A stretch of DNA of 64,000 nt from Syncephalis plumigaleata (Eukaryota; Zoopagomycota; Zoopagomycetes; Zoopagales; Piptocephalidaceae): assembly GCA_025201365.1 (NCBI GenBank), contig JAIXMF010000001.1, forward strand, positions 1,488,001 through 1,552,000. The letters are read 5' to 3'. Shown piece by piece: positions 48,201 through 59,686 of this stretch. The position numbers were made by a program, and so were the translations under genes. Under the pieces are notes generated by a model, which was given only the letters and a program-made list of their open reading frames with translations, ran no database searches and had not been told where the DNA came from. Numbering within the stretch: position 1 is the first letter of the stretch; every line of letters begins with the position of its first letter.

Positions 48201-50822
48201 GTAAAAATTCGAATTTCACTCCTAAAATTCAGGTAAAAATATATGTTGCTCAGCCGCACATTCTGGACTATATATATATTTATTTGAATTTTAGGAGCGA
48301 AATTTGAATTTATAAAAATCAAAGGTTCAGTGGGGACCGGCCGAGAGCCTGGGCTCTTGACCTCAAGATGACCAAACTTGACCGATTTTGACCAGTTAGA
48401 GTGAAGGGTCCGGGCTCTTCACTGACCCCCCTTGAGCTCTTAATTTTTATAAATTCAAATATAGCCTGTAAAATCCAGGTAATAATATATTCTAGTCCAG
48501 AATTGATGGCTGAGCACAAACATATTTTTATTTGGATTTTAGGAGCGATATTTGAATTTATAAAAATAGAAGACTCGGGAGGGCCCGTATAATTGGACAA
48601 AATCGGCTCAAATTGGTCATCTTGGGCCAAGAGCCCGGGCTCTCTGCCGGTCCCCAGTAAGCCCTCTATTTTTATAAATTCGAATTTCGCTCCTAAAATC
48701 CAGGTAAAAATATATATAGTCCAGAATGTGCGGCTGAGCAACATATATTTTTATCTGGATTTTAGGAGTGAAATTCGAATTTTTACAAATAGGGGGCCCA
48801 CTAGGGACCGGGACCTTTGAAGCCAGCTTCAGCCGGCTCTAGCCGGCTCTCAAGGGGTGTCAAGGGGTGTAAAGGGGGCATTGACCGTCACTGGCCTTTA
48901 TTGACCTTCATTAGCTTTCATTAGTAAAGTTGTTAACTATTGTTAACTTTTTATTACCTTTTGTTAACTTTGATTAATGCCTCTAAAACCCCCATGGTAC
49001 CCCTTTGACACCTTTGATGTAATCATGACCATTAGTAAAAGTTAATAAAAGTTAATAAAAAATTAACAAAAGTTAACAAATTTATTAATTAGAATTAATG
49101 AAGGCTAGTAAAGAACAAGTACACCCTTGACGCCAATGGTACCCCTTTGACACCCCTTGAGAGCCGGCTAGAGTCGGCTGAAGCTGGCTTCAAAGGTCCC
49201 GGTCCCTAGTGGGCCCCCTATTTGTAAAAATTCGAATTTCACTCCTAAAATTCAGGTAAAAATATATGTTGCTCAGCCGCACATTCTGGACTATATATAT
49301 TTTTACCTGGATTTTAGGAGCGAAATTCGAATTTATAAAAATAGAGGGCTTACTGGGGACCGGCAGAGAGCCCGGGCTCTTGGCCCAAGATGACCAATTT
49401 GAGCCGATTTTGTCCAATTATACGGGCCCTCCCGAGTCTTCTATTTTTATAAATTCAAATATCGCTCCTAAAATCCAAATAAAAATATGTTTGTGCTCAG
49501 CCATCAATTCTGGACTAGAATATATTATTACCTGGATTTTACAGGCTATATTTGAATTTATAAAAATTAAGAGCTCAAGGGGGTCAGTGAAGAGCCCGGA
49601 CCCTTCACTCTAACTGGTCAAAATCGGTCAAGTTTGGTCATCTTGAGGTCAAGAGCCCGGGCTCTCGGCCGGTCCCCACTGAACCTTTGATTTTTATAAA
49701 TTCAAATTTCGCTCCTAAAATTCAAATAAATATATATATAGTCCAGAATGTGCGGCTGAGCAACATATATTTTTACCTGAATTTTAGGAGTGAAATTCGA
49801 ATTTTTACAAATAGGGGGCCCACTAGGGACCGGGACCTTTGAAGCCAGCTTCAGCCGACTCTAGCCGGCTCTCAAGGGGTGTCAAAGGGGTACCATTGGC
49901 GTCAAGGGTGTACTTGTTCTTTACTAGCCTTCATTAATTCTAATTAATAAATTTGTTAACTTTTGTTAATTTTTTATTAACTTTTATTAACTTTTACTAA
50001 TGGTCATGATTACATCAAAGGTGTCAAAGGGGTACCATGGGGGTTTTAGAGGCATTAATCAAAGTTAACAAAAGGTAATAAAAAGTTAACAATAGTTAAC
50101 AACTTTACTAATGAAAGCTAATGAAGGTCAATAAAGGCCAGTGACGGTCAATGCCCCCTTTACACCCCTTGACACCCCTTGAGAGCCGGCTAGAGCCGGC
50201 TGAAGCTGGCTTCAAAGGTCCCGGTCCCTAGTGGGCCCCCTATTTGTAAAAATTCGAATTTCACTCCTAAAATCCAGATAAAAATATATGTTGCTCAGCC
50301 GCACATTCTGGACTATATATATTTTTACCTGGATTTTAGGAGCGAAATTCGAATTTATAAAAATAGAGGGCTTACTGGGGACCGGCAGAGAGCCCGGGCT
50401 CTTGACCCAAAATGACCATTTTGACCAATTATACGGTCCCATTTGAGCCCCCTATTTTTATAAATTCGAATTTTGCTCCTAAAATCCAGGTGAAAATATA
50501 TGTTGCTCAGCCGCACATTCTGGACTATATATATTTTTACCTGGATTTTAGGAGCGAAATTCGAATTTATAAAAATAGAGGGCTCAAGGGGACCGGGGAA
50601 GAGCTGGCACAATTGGCCCTAACTGGTCAAAATCGGTCAAGTTTGGTCATCTTGAGGTCAAGAGCCCGGGCTCTCGGCCGGTCCCCACTGAACCTTTGAT
50701 TTTTATAAATTCGAATTTCGCTCCTAAAATTCAAGTAAATATATATATAGTCCAGAATGTGCGGCTGAGCAACATATATTTTCACCTGGATTTTAGGAGC
50801 AAAATTCGAATTTATAAAAATA
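48201..50822. repeat. Nine copies of a 120-bp hairpin repeat
   Basis: Copies at about 48,201-48,320, 48,441-48,568, 48,668-48,790, 49,221-49,342, 49,441-49,569, 49,688-49,811, 50,240-50,364, 50,453-50,577 and 50,699-50,822. Each has arms of about 40-50 bp built from AAATTCGAATTTCGCTCC, then TAAAATCCAGGTAAAAATAT and their reverse complement. The roughly 25-base asymmetric loop contains GCTCAGCCGCACATTCTGGAC, or ATCAATTCTGGAC in copies 2 and 5. Confidence 0.9.
49441..49569. repeat. Central hairpin at the palindrome axis
   Basis: Fifth of nine hairpins. Its loop (about 49,490-49,515) contains the symmetry point 49,508.5 computed from two independent exact pairs (47,420-47,614 with 51,403-51,597, and 48,092-48,101 with 50,916-50,925). 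Confidence 0.85.
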
Positions 50823-52006
50823 GAGGGCTCAAATGGGACCCGGTCCCTTGAAGCCAGCTTCAGCCGGCCCTCGGGGGTATCAGGGGGTGCCATGGGGTGT
50901 CGAGAGCCCCTATATGAATCGATGGTTAACAAAAGTTAACAAATTTCTAATGAAAACTCATGACTCAAAGGTTAACAAAAGTTAACAAGTTTATTAATAA
51001 AAGTTAATAGGCCAATGGGGGACCATTGCGACTCATGGAGGACCAGGTCATTTTCTGGTTAATAAAAGTTAATAAAATTACTAATAAAAAGTTAATGAAT
51101 TTATTAATAAAAGTTAATAGCTATTTGGGCTCTTCTGCGGCTCTTGAGGGGACCGGACCCTTGTCTGGCTAATAAATGCTAGTGAATTACTAATAAAAAG
51201 TTAATAAAATTACTAATAAAAGTTAACAAACTTATTAATAAAAGTTAATGGCCCATTGGGGCCCTTGGAGAATCAGGTCATTTTTCTGGTATATCCATTT
51301 TTCTCGCTCAATTCTGGTCTTCTGGAGGTAGTATTGCACCTATTGAAGTCAGAAGGCCCGTCCGGACCAGAATATGCCACTACCATTGAGAAATAACGCC
51401 ATTTGAGCAAAATGAAAAGGACCGGACGACCAAATAACGCGATTTGTATGGGAGAAATAGACTATTTGCGATTTATTGCCTGGAAATGCATCGATTGTAG
51501 CCGACTCGCATATCAATCAGCTCGCTATTGCGGTCTGGACATGCGAAATGCACTATTTGTGCATGCTTTCAAGTGCGTTATGGCAATAGCATTGTGAAAC
51601 ACGGTATTATAGGGAAACTACCATACAAATTCAAGAATCACGGCGATTTCCGCGGCTTTACTCGCCGTACTACTAAGCTATGCTGGGTTTAGCGAATAAG
51701 TAGACTTGTGCACTCTGTGATGCCCAGTAGAATGGTAGCACCTGCATGCCGATCTGATGGATATTGGGGGAGGAAAGCACGGCTACTGGAAAGCACAGCC
51801 AAATCAAGAATCACGACAACTATCGGCATTTTACTCGCCCTATTTGTCATTTATTTAGGCAACAGGTACATATTCTGGTCCGGAAAAGCGAGATACGTCG
51901 AATGAGTGCATAAACAGCGAGATTGGACCACAACAACGATAGTTAATGGGGGAAAGTAAAGCGCCATACAAATAGCACTGTGACTGCGTTTCTATTAATA
52001 GCTATA

Positions 52007-52023
52007 TAGGGTTAGGGTTAGGG
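52007..52023 (-). repeat. Short interstitial telomere-type motif, unit B'
   Basis: TAGGGTTAGGGTTAGGG on the plus strand; inverted counterpart of 46,994-47,010. Confidence 0.8.
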
Positions 52024-52741
52024 CCGTTAATAATGGGGGATAGGTGTTAATAAATGTTAATAAATTTGTTAACTTTTTGTTAACTTTTACTAATGGGTTC
52101 ATTAGTAATATTTTACTAGTTTTAAATTGGCAATTTTTTAACTGTTAACTTTTATTAATAAATTTGTTAACATTTATTAATGGGTTCATTAGTAATTTTT
52201 GCTAGTTTTAAGCTGCTAACCCTTGTTAATTTTACTAATGGCTATATTAGTAATTTATTACCACTTTATTAATACCATACTAATGACCAATTAGTAGGTG
52301 TACTAATAGCTTTATTGCTTTTTATTAATAAATGGCTTATACGAGTGTAATGATCATAGAAAGGTAAGCAAGCGGAACTTACTTGAAGCGTACACAGTAT
52401 GCAAAACAGCATACAGAATAGCGTTAGACGTGCAAGCGCTACCCGTGGTGAGTGCACAGTAGAAATCTAATAAACAGACAGCAGCATACATTGCAATACA
52501 AAGAGTAGCAGATGAGCACTGTTAACGTACAAAGGAATAAACGCGCGAGTGGATCATGACGCAATGACAGCTGTAAGGCACTCGCAGGAACAACACGGTA
52601 GTCTTGTCGTGCACAAGTGCTACAGTCTGAAGGGGAGGTGATTACAGCAGAATAACGTGAGTATGAACGCGCGATCGTAGCGAGCGTGCGTAGAAAAGCA
52701 CCGCAAACTACAAAGAGGTAAGGGCAACAGGCAGGATGAAT

Positions 52742-53212
52742 AGAACGCGTAGATGATGACGCAATCTACCGTTAGATCAACGACACCAACGAGAAGCTGT
52801 GAACAGCAAACGCGTAGATGATGACACGAACTAACGTTAGATCAACGACACCAACGAGAAGCTGTAAAGAAATCGCGTAGATGATGACGCGAACTACCGT
52901 TAGATCAACGACAACAACAAGAAGGAGTGGTGAACAGCAAACGCGTAGATGATGACACGAACTAACGTTAGATCAACGACACCAACGAGAAGCTGTAAAG
53001 AAATCGCGTAGATGATGACGCGAACTAACGTTAGATCAACGACACCAACGAGAAGCTGTAAAGAAATCGCGTAGATGATGACGCGAACTAACGTTAGATC
53101 AACGACACCAACGAGAAGCTGTGAACAGCAAACGCGTAGATGATGACACGAACACCGTTAGATCAACGACACCAACGAGAAGCGGTGAACAGCGAACGCG
53201 AGTAAAACATAA
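52742..53212 (-). repeat. 64-bp minisatellite in unit B', 7 units
   Basis: Inverted counterpart of the B array. It contains a single TTGTTGTTGTCG-type unit near 52,900. Confidence 0.9.
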
Positions 53213-53968
53213 ACAAGCGAGAGAGGAGAAAGTACAAGTACGCGAGTGTGTTAAGCAAAGGTAAGTGCATACAAGGAGAAGGAATAGGAGAAATAAAGAA
53301 CAGGTACAGCGAGCATTACGAATATGAGCAGTGAACGGCGAAGAAAGAGAGAAAGAAAGAGTAAACAACAGAGAGAGGGAGAGGGGTGAACGTGCAAAGC
53401 AGGTGGTATTCACCAATAACCATGAATGATTAGGAACTATTAACCACCAGGTACATGTAACCATGCGAGTTAGTTACGCGGTATAGGTCCACGTAGGATG
53501 CACCAGTCAATATATGGAGCATATAAGCACGTAGTCGAGAATGGCACACGCTGTTTCATAGCCTGTTGATATGTAGAGAGTGGCGTTAGACGGCGTAGAT
53601 CAGGTAATAGTAGACTGAGCGATACACGACTGAATGTCCCTTTGACCGGGTATTATATATGCATGCTGGATCGTGAAGCTAAGTTGCCTTCTAGAACAGG
53701 AGTTAGTCATGATGAAGTGAAAGCGTCAAGGCTCATAGGCCACGCTCGAGGTCTGTTCTAGACTTACTCGTTAATAGCAATAAACCTTTAGTACACCTTG
53801 CGTAGAACCAGGTAACATTAACCGATCAATGTATGTTCCATATTACTATGTACCCGAAGACGGTATGCAGCGAGTTACGCGACTATTGAGCGAACGAGTA
53901 AAGAGTAAAGAGTAAAACGGGAGAAACGAGATCGAGCAAGAGGAGTGAATATAGTAACAAGGTCGAGC

Positions 53969-56900
53969 AAGAAACGACTATAGCGTGCAACAAACGAGTA
54001 GAACGCGAGAGGAATGAGTAGATCGAGCGGGAAACGAGTATAGCAAGGAATGAGTAGAACGCGAGAGGAGTGACGAGATCGAGCGAGGGGGATGAGTAGA
54101 ACGCACGAGTAATGAGTAGATCGAGCGAGAGAAGTGAGTATAGTGACGAGATCGAGCGAGTAATGAGTAGATCGAGCGGGAGAAGTGAGTATAGTGAGTG
54201 GGGCGCATGAGCAACGAGTAGATCGTGCGAGGAAAGAGTATAATGAGTCTAGGGAGTAGATCGTGCAAGAGGAATGAGTATAGCAACTTGAACGCACGAG
54301 GGACGAGATCAAGCGAGAGAAGTTAGTATTATGACTAGAACGCGAGAGGAATGAGTAGATCGTGCAAGAGGAATTATTGCTGTAGCAGCTTGATTAGTAC
54401 ATAGTAACGAGCGCATACACTTTATAATAAAATAATATATATTGAACGGTAATTTTTATTAGTTTGCATGCAGTGGAAAGCGTATTTACAGAAGTGGTAC
54501 TATATATGAAGTTCAGTATTAGCGCCACGGTAAGTGTTAAAAGAAGTATGGATACAACCGCTACATAAGCACCGAGAATATAAAGCAGGAGTAAGGAGCA
54601 TAGTGAGTAGACCGTGTGCAACGAAGGGGTAGAGAAATGGGTGAAGTGCGCGAGGAACGTAAAAGGAATGAGTAAGAGAAGTGAGTAGAACGCGAGAGGA
54701 ATAAGTATAGGGAGTATAGCGCACGAGTAATTAGGAATGAATAGAGCGCGCGAGGAATGTAAGACGAATATGCGAGCGTATTGAGTATAGTGAGTAGATT
54801 CGACCGAGAGGAGTGAACGTGGTGATTAGAACACACGAATAACGAGTAGAATGTAAACGCAATGACTAGAATGAGTATAACGCGCACGAAGAACGAGTAG
54901 ATCGTGCAAGGGAGATAAGTATAGTGATTATAGCGCGCGAAGAACGAATATAATGAGTAGATCAAGCTAGAAAAGTAAGTGGAACGAATAGAACGCACGA
55001 TGAACGTAAGAAGAATGAGCAGATAGAGCGACGAACGAGTAGAATGACCACAACACGTGAGGAATAAGTATGATGAGTAAAGCGCGAGAAGAGCGAGTAG
55101 CTCGAGAGAAAGGAGTGAGTATAGCGAGTATAGCGCACGAAGAACGAGATCGAGCGAGAGAAGGGAGTAGATCGTACAAGAGGAGCGAGTAGAACACTTG
55201 AGAAATGTGAGTAAAGCGCGCAACGAACGAGATCGAGCAAGAGGAATAAGTATTATGACGAGAACGGGCGAGTAATGAGTAGAGCGTGCAAGAGAAATAG
55301 TGGACGTAGTAGCTTGAATAGTTAATAGTAACGAGTGTATACATGTGTAGTAAGAGAATATATGTTGAACGATAATTTTAATAGTTTGTATGCAATAGGA
55401 AGCATATTGAATATAATGAGCGGAACGCGACGAACGAGTAGATCGAGCAAAAGGAGTAAGCATAGTGACACGATCGAGCGAGGAATAAGTGAGAAACAAG
55501 TTGGACGCACGAGGAGTGAGTATAGTGAGCAGATCATACAAGAGGAGTGAGTAGAAAGCGCGAGGAAGGACTAGAACGTGCAAGAGAAGTGAGTAGAACA
55601 CGCGAGAAACGAGTATAGTGAGTAGATAGTGCGAGAGGAAGGAGTATAGTGGCAAGCCCATGCAAGTGGAGTGAGTAGTAGGAGTAAAACGAGTAAGAAT
55701 AAGGAGTAAAGCGCGCAATGAATAAATAGAAGTGCAGGAGAAGTGAGTAGCTCGCGCGCCGAACGAAAGAGTAATTAGTAGAACGCATGAGGAGTGAGTA
55801 CAGAGACAAGTTCGTGCGAGAAACAAGTAGGGCAAGCGAGGAATGACCAGAACGAGTAAGAGAAGTGAGTAAAGTGACAAGAGGAAGGACTGGGACGCGC
55901 AAGTGAATGAGTAGCGCGAGCGAGATGAGTGAGTATAGTAACAAGATTGGGCGAGGAATAAGTGGAGTGAGTAAAACGCGAGAAGAGTGAGTAGATCAAG
56001 AGAAAGGAGTGAGTATAGCGAGTATAGCGCACGAGGAACGAGTTAATCGAGCACGAGAAATGACTAGAATGCGAGAGGAACAAGTATTACGACTAGAACG
56101 CGCGAGTAATGAGTAGATCGAGCCAGAGGAGTAAGTATAGTGACTACAACGCGCGAGGAACGAGTATAGTGAGTAGATCGAACGCGAGGAATGTAAGTAA
56201 AGCACGCAACGAACGAGATCGTGCAAGAGGAGTGAGTAAAGCGCACGACAGAAGAATAGAACGCGCAAGAGGAGAGACTAGAACGCGCGACGAACGTAAG
56301 TGGGACGAATAGAACGCGCGAGAAACGAGTATAGTGAATAGATCGTACAAGAGGAGCGAGTAGAACGCGAGAGGAATGTGAGTAAAGCGCGCAACGAACG
56401 AGATCGAGCGGAAGGAGTGAGTAAAGCGCGTGAGCAACGAGTATATGAGTAAGAGGAACAAGATCGAGCGAGATGAGTGAGTATAGTGGGTATAGCGCAC
56501 GAGTAATAAGTGGAACGAGTAAGAGAAACAAGTATGGCGTGCAGCGAGCGAGTAGGTTGAGCGGGAAACGAGTGATCGGACGAGATGAGTGAGCATAAGG
56601 AGTAGGACGCACGAGCAATGAGCCACTTGAGACAGAGAGAGAAGTGAGTAGAACGCGAAAGCAGTGAGTATAATGACAAGATCGTGCGAGAAACAAGTAG
56701 ATCAAGCGAGGAAGGTAAGACGAATGTGCGAGCGTAATGAGTATAGTGGCTAGATCCGAGCGAGAGAAGTGAACGTAGTGAGTAGACGCACAAAGAACGA
56801 GTAAAAATAAACGCAATGACTAGAATGAGTATAACGCGCGTGACGAACGAGTAGATCGTGCAAGGGAAATAAGTATAGTGAGTAGATCGAACGAGGAATG

Positions 56901-57999
56901 CGTAGAACGAGTAGATCAAGCGAGGCAAGTAAGTGGAACGGATAGAACGCGTGACGAACGTAAGAAGATGGAGCAGATGGAGCGAGGAAGTAAGAGGAAG
57001 AAGTAGATCGTGCAAGAGGAACAAGTATAGAGAGTAAAGTGCATGAACAACGAGTAGATCGTGCGAGAGGAGTGAGTAGATCTAAAGGGAAATGAGTAGA
57101 CTGTAAGCGTAATGACTGGAATGAGTAGAACGCGCAAGGAATAAGTAGAGCGAGTGAACGAGAGTAATGAATATAGCGAGCAAGGAATGAGCGGGATTAG
57201 TGAAGAAATGAGTATAATGACATTGAATGGGTGCAATAATGTATAATGAATTGAATAATAAAGTTACATCATTATAATTATATTCATTCGGCGCGTATTG
57301 TAATGAGGAACATGATGGTATACATTAGAAAAATATAGGAGGAGCATTAATGGAGCTAGTGTCATGAGAGCAAGGTGCATGGCCATCATCATTCATGTGT
57401 ATCATTATTGTCATTAGTCATTGTTACTAGTAAATGTTAATAAGAATACATAAATTTATTAATGAATTCATTCGAATTGTCCTATTGTCCTTAGTGTTAT
57501 GCATAGTCATCATTGGTCAATAAAGGCTAACAACACCTACTAATGGGAGCATTAACAAAATGGAAGGGAAAGATAGGAGGAAATCATAAGGAACAGCATT
57601 AATAAATGTCAATAGATTTATTAATATGCCATTAGTGATGTCTTCTTAATTCTTTATTACTAAGCTTCATTATCATCTCCTCATTACTAGATAGGTGATT
57701 TACTAATGAAAGCTACTAATCAATGTGTAGAAATGAATGCTCAGTTAGCGTACGCAATAAGATAAATAAGACACTAGTATGTAGGAGGAGTATATATTAG
57801 AAGCATTGATTGTTTTATTATAATAAAATATGCTAGCTTATATAGACGAATATTATTGAATGATATTAGTAATGATATCGGGTGATATCGTAATTAATGA
57901 GAGTATTTGTTAATGAATATAAATCTCCGATATTCGAGTTATGTGAATAGAATGTTCCTATAGATGATGATTAGTGAAGCTCATGATACTTACAACACA
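53969..57999 (-). repeat. Spacer X' (inverted copy of X)
   Basis: Reverse complement of 40,957-44,980, purine-rich on the plus strand. A few single-base and short indel differences from X were seen in the AT-rich part (57,780-57,930 versus 40,990-41,150). Confidence 0.9.
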
Positions 58000-59686
58000 A
58001 TGGTTAACAAAAGTTAACAAATTTCTAATGAAAGCTCATGACTCAAAGGTTAACAAAAGTTAACAAGTTTATTAATAAAAGTTAATAGGCCAATGGGGGA
58101 CCATTGCGACTCATGGAGGACCAGGTCATTTTCTGGTTAATAAAAGTTAATAAAATTACTAATAAAAAGTTAATGAATTTATTAATAAAAGTTAATAGCT
58201 ATTTGGGCTCTTCTGCGGCTCTTGAGGGGACCGGACCCTTGTCTGGCTAATAAATGCTAGTGAATTACTAATAAAAAGTTAATAAAATTACTAATAAAAG
58301 TTAACAAACTTATTAATAAAAGTTAATGGCCCATTGGGGCCCTTGGAGAATCAGGTCATTTTTCTGGTATATCCATTTTTCTCGCTCAATTCTGGTCTTC
58401 TGGAGGTAGTATTGCACCTATTGAAGTCAGAAGGCCCGTCCGGACCAGAATATGCCACTACCATTGAGAAATAACGCCATTTGAGCAAAATGAAAAGGAC
58501 CGGACGACCAAATAACGCGATTTGTATGGGAGAAATAGACTATTTGCGATTTATTGCCTGGAAATGCATCGATTGTAGCCGACTCGCATATCAATCAGCT
58601 CGCTATTGCGGTCTGGACATGCGAAATGCACTATTTGTGCATGCTTTCAAGTGCGTTATGGCAATAGCATTGTGAAACACGGTATTATAGGGAAACTACC
58701 ATACAAATTCAAGAATCACGGCGATTTCCGCGGCTTTACTCGCCGTACTACTAAGCTATGCTGGGTTTAGCGAATAAGTAGACTTGTGCACTCTGTGATG
58801 CCCAGTAGAATGGTAGCATCCGCATGCCGATCTGATGGATATTGGGGGAGGAAAGCACGGCTACTGGAAAGCACAGCCAAATCAAGAATCACGACAACTA
58901 TCGGCATTTTACTCGCCCTATTTGTCATTTATTTAGGCAACAGGTACATATTCTGGTCCGGAAAAGCGAGATACGTCGAATGAGTGCATAAACAGCGAGA
59001 TTGGACCACAACAACGATAGTTAATGGGGGAAAGTAAAGCGCCATACAAATAGCACTGTGACTGCGTTTCTATTAATAGCTATATAGGGTTAGGGTTAGG
59101 GCCGTTAATAATGGGGGATAGGTGTTAATAAATGTTAATAAATTTGTTAACTTTTTGTTAACTTTTACTAATGGGTTCATTAGTAATATTTTACTAGTTT
59201 TAAATTGGCAATTTTTTAACTGTTAACATTTATTAATGGGTTCATTAGTAATTTTTTGCTAGTTTTAAGCTGCTAACCCTTGTTAATTTTACTAAGGGCT
59301 ATATTAATAATTTGCTAGTTTTTATTAATACACAGTTAATAAAAACACTTACAAATGTACTAATAGCTTTATTACCAATTTACTAACAATTTATTAATAC
59401 CATACTAATGGCGTCATTCCTTTTTACTAATAAATGGCTTATACGAGTGTAATGATCATAGAAAGGTAAGCAAGCGGAACTTACTTGAAGCGTACACAGT
59501 ATGCAAAACAGCATACAGAATAACCTAGACGTGCAAGCGCTACCCGTGGTGAGTGCACAGTAGAAATCTAATAAACAAACGGCAGCATACATTGCAATAC
59601 AAAGAGTAGCAGATGAGCACTGTTAACGTACAAAGGAATAAACGCGCGAGTGGATCATGACGCAATGACAGCTGTAGGGCACCCGC
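58000..59686 (-). repeat. Repeat unit A' (truncated inverted copy of A)
   Basis: Matches the inner 1.7 kb of A and stops at about 59,686, inside the segment that in A lies just left of GCGAGTGCC. The minisatellite and leader are missing. A 130-bp patch around 59,280-59,420 differs from the other three copies. GGGTTA motif at 59,085-59,101. Confidence 0.9.
59085..59101 (-). repeat. Short interstitial telomere-type motif, unit A'
   Basis: Inverted counterpart of 39,856-39,872. Confidence 0.8.

Larger units (their letters stand above)
48096..50921. repeat. Palindrome core C with nested inverted duplications
   Basis: 2.8 kb. Built as H-S-H'-S'-H'': hairpin triplets at 48,201-48,790, 49,221-49,811 and 50,240-50,822, separated by 360-bp AT-rich spacers (48,830-49,190 and 49,850-50,210) that are reverse complements of each other. 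The first two triplets are reverse complements about 49,005; the whole is symmetric about 49,508-49,516. GC-rich blocks with AGAGCCCGGGCTCT, GGACCGG and AGCCGGCT motifs join the hairpins. Confidence 0.9.
50922..53968 (-). repeat. Repeat unit B' (inverted copy of B)
   Basis: Reverse complement of 44,981-48,095, 68 bp shorter because one minisatellite unit is absent (7 instead of 8). GGGTTA motif at 52,007-52,023. Confidence 0.9.
39296..59686. repeat. Giant imperfect palindrome, arms 10.2 kb, gene-free
   Basis: The left arm (39,296 to about 49,508) is the reverse complement of the right arm (about 49,509 to 59,686). Paired landmarks give axes of 49,474 to 49,516, the drift reflecting indels. 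Examples are 43,069-44,388 with 54,561-55,880, 47,420-47,614 with 51,403-51,597, and 40,282-40,476 with 58,481-58,675. Order: A, X, B, core C, B', X', A'. Arms are near-identical but carry real differences, namely a missing minisatellite unit, a divergent patch in A versus A', and scattered single-base changes. The outer right edge is sharp at about 59,686; on the left, unit A continues 1.2 kb further out. The whole block holds no credible gene. Confidence 0.95.

Noticed and set aside
48096-50921. CRISPR-like array in the core
   Set aside because: The repeats are 120-bp hairpins in both orientations with related spacers, in a eukaryotic gene context. No cas genes are present.
51403-51905. Two short frames on the plus strand as an operon-like gene pair
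   Set aside because: They are the same repeat-unit frames found in every A/B copy; no evidence of coding beyond identity by duplication.
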